DNA from: Pseudomonadota bacterium
Lineage (GTDB): Bacteria; Pseudomonadota; Gammaproteobacteria; JAKAQQ01
Reading direction: 5' to 3'
Assembly: GCA_021828425.1 (NCBI GenBank)
Contig: JAKARN010000095.1
Coordinates: forward strand, 1 to 6,085
DNA length: 6,085 nt
Shown: piece by piece, positions 5,764 to 6,085 of the stretch
How positions within the stretch are numbered: the first letter of the stretch is position 1
Layout of the letters: every line of letters begins with the position of its first letter
Made by a program: the position numbers and the translations under genes
Notes under the pieces: generated by a model
What the model was told of the DNA's origin: nothing
The model's database searches: none
Seen by the model: only the letters and a program-made list of their open reading frames with translations

Positions 5764-6085
5764 ATGCAAGACAGCCCGCTTCCTGAAGACGCCGAACCTC
5801 CCGGACCACTTCCAGTCCAAGCGTCCTCCTCCGCCTCCGGTCTCGCCTTTGATACCCCCTACGAAGTCCGGATCCCCTTCTCCCCGATCCTTCCGCACCA
5901 GCCCGCTACCGCCCCACCCCGTCGCCCCGCTACCAAAACCTACCGACCCCGTTTCGTAACCAGCGAGCGGTCCGAACGCTTTCGCGAACGTTTCTATCCC
6001 GCAACCCCGAAAAGCGACTGGAACGACTGGCGCTGGCAGCAACGGCACCGGATCAAGACCACGACTGACGTCTACCGAATCCTCC
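5764..6085 (+). CDS. kamA: Lysine 2,3-aminomutase (KamA) family radical SAM protein, N-terminal part only
   Basis: The frame is open from ATG 5764 to the window edge, giving 107 residues of an incomplete gene. Residues 85-97 (DWNDWRWQQRHRI) closely match the conserved N-terminal helix of KamA enzymes such as Clostridium subterminale lysine 2,3-aminomutase (DWNDWRWQ-x-R-x-RI). These use PLP, a 4Fe-4S cluster and S-adenosylmethionine to interconvert lysine and beta-lysine. Related members act on glutamate or on EF-P lysine (EpmB), but EpmB normally lacks this WNDW motif. The CxxxCxxC cluster motif and PLP site lie beyond the window, so substrate and activity cannot be judged. About 84 residues precede the motif, the first 60 rich in Pro, Ser and Ala, compared with about 16 in the clostridial enzyme. 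The ERFRERFYP segment just before the motif looks like a normal KamA-family lead-in. The gene is separated by 213 bases from the pilus operon and probably has its own promoter. Confidence 0.82.
   Translation, partial: MQDSPLPEDAEPPGPLPVQASSSASGLAFDTPYEVRIPFSPILPHQPATAPPRRPATKTYRPRFVTSERSERFRERFYPATPKSDWNDWRWQQRHRIKTTTDVYRIL

Noticed and set aside
5550..5786. Short reading frame starting in a TAATG overlap with the pilin-like gene, or its inner version from ATG 5676 (36 residues) after AAAAGG
   Set aside because: The encoded sequence has no pilin-like helix or recognisable motif, uses codons such as AGG and ATA unlike its neighbours, crosses the inverted repeats and runs into the kamA-like start. 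The inner 36-residue version could be a leader peptide but shows no run of lysine or other regulatory codons.

Overview
The window holds most of an MSHA-type (mannose-sensitive haemagglutinin-like) type IV pilus assembly operon, all on the + strand, followed by the start of a lysine 2,3-aminomutase (KamA) family gene. The DNA is GC-rich (about 60% by eye) and densely packed. The order secretin tail? - mshM - mshN - mshE - mshG - pilin-like protein matches the MSHA loci of Gammaproteobacteria such as Vibrio, Shewanella and Aeromonas, and related loci in Betaproteobacteria. I infer a proteobacterium, probably gamma or beta. The genus cannot be told from this sequence.

Layout. Bases 1-114 are the open 3' end of a gene entering from the left, probably the C-terminal tail of the MshL-like secretin. 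mshM (124-975) is an ExeA/MshM AAA+ ATPase. mshN (972-2045) is a one-pass membrane protein with a Pro-rich linker and TPR repeats. mshE (2026-3762) is the PilB/GspE-type assembly ATPase with an N-terminal MshEN c-di-GMP-binding domain. mshG (3763-4986) is the PilC/GspF-type inner-membrane platform. 5008-5550 is a pilin-like protein with an unusual prepilin processing site. These genes overlap or sit within about 20 bases of each other, so they very probably form one translationally coupled operon. Bases 5551-5763 are non-coding as far as I can judge. They carry GC-rich inverted repeats, an AT-rich promoter-like patch and two adjacent 6-bp-stem hairpins. A kamA-family gene begins at 5764 and runs off the right edge.

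How they work together (family knowledge plus inference): MshE hydrolyses ATP in the cytoplasm and drives pilin extraction and assembly through the MshG platform. MshN (TPR) and MshM (AAA+) are accessory envelope and assembly factors. The secretin is the outer-membrane exit. The pilin-like protein is a candidate minor component. The MshEN domain predicts that assembly responds to c-di-GMP. The KamA-like enzyme has no evident link to pili and probably starts a separate transcription unit.

I see no transposon, CRISPR array, phage gene, tRNA or rRNA. The system itself is known. The less ordinary points are the lack of any major pilin gene before the unrelated kamA, the non-canonical prepilin site, homopolymer tracts in mshM and mshN, the structured intergenic region, and a long low-complexity N-terminus on the KamA-like protein.
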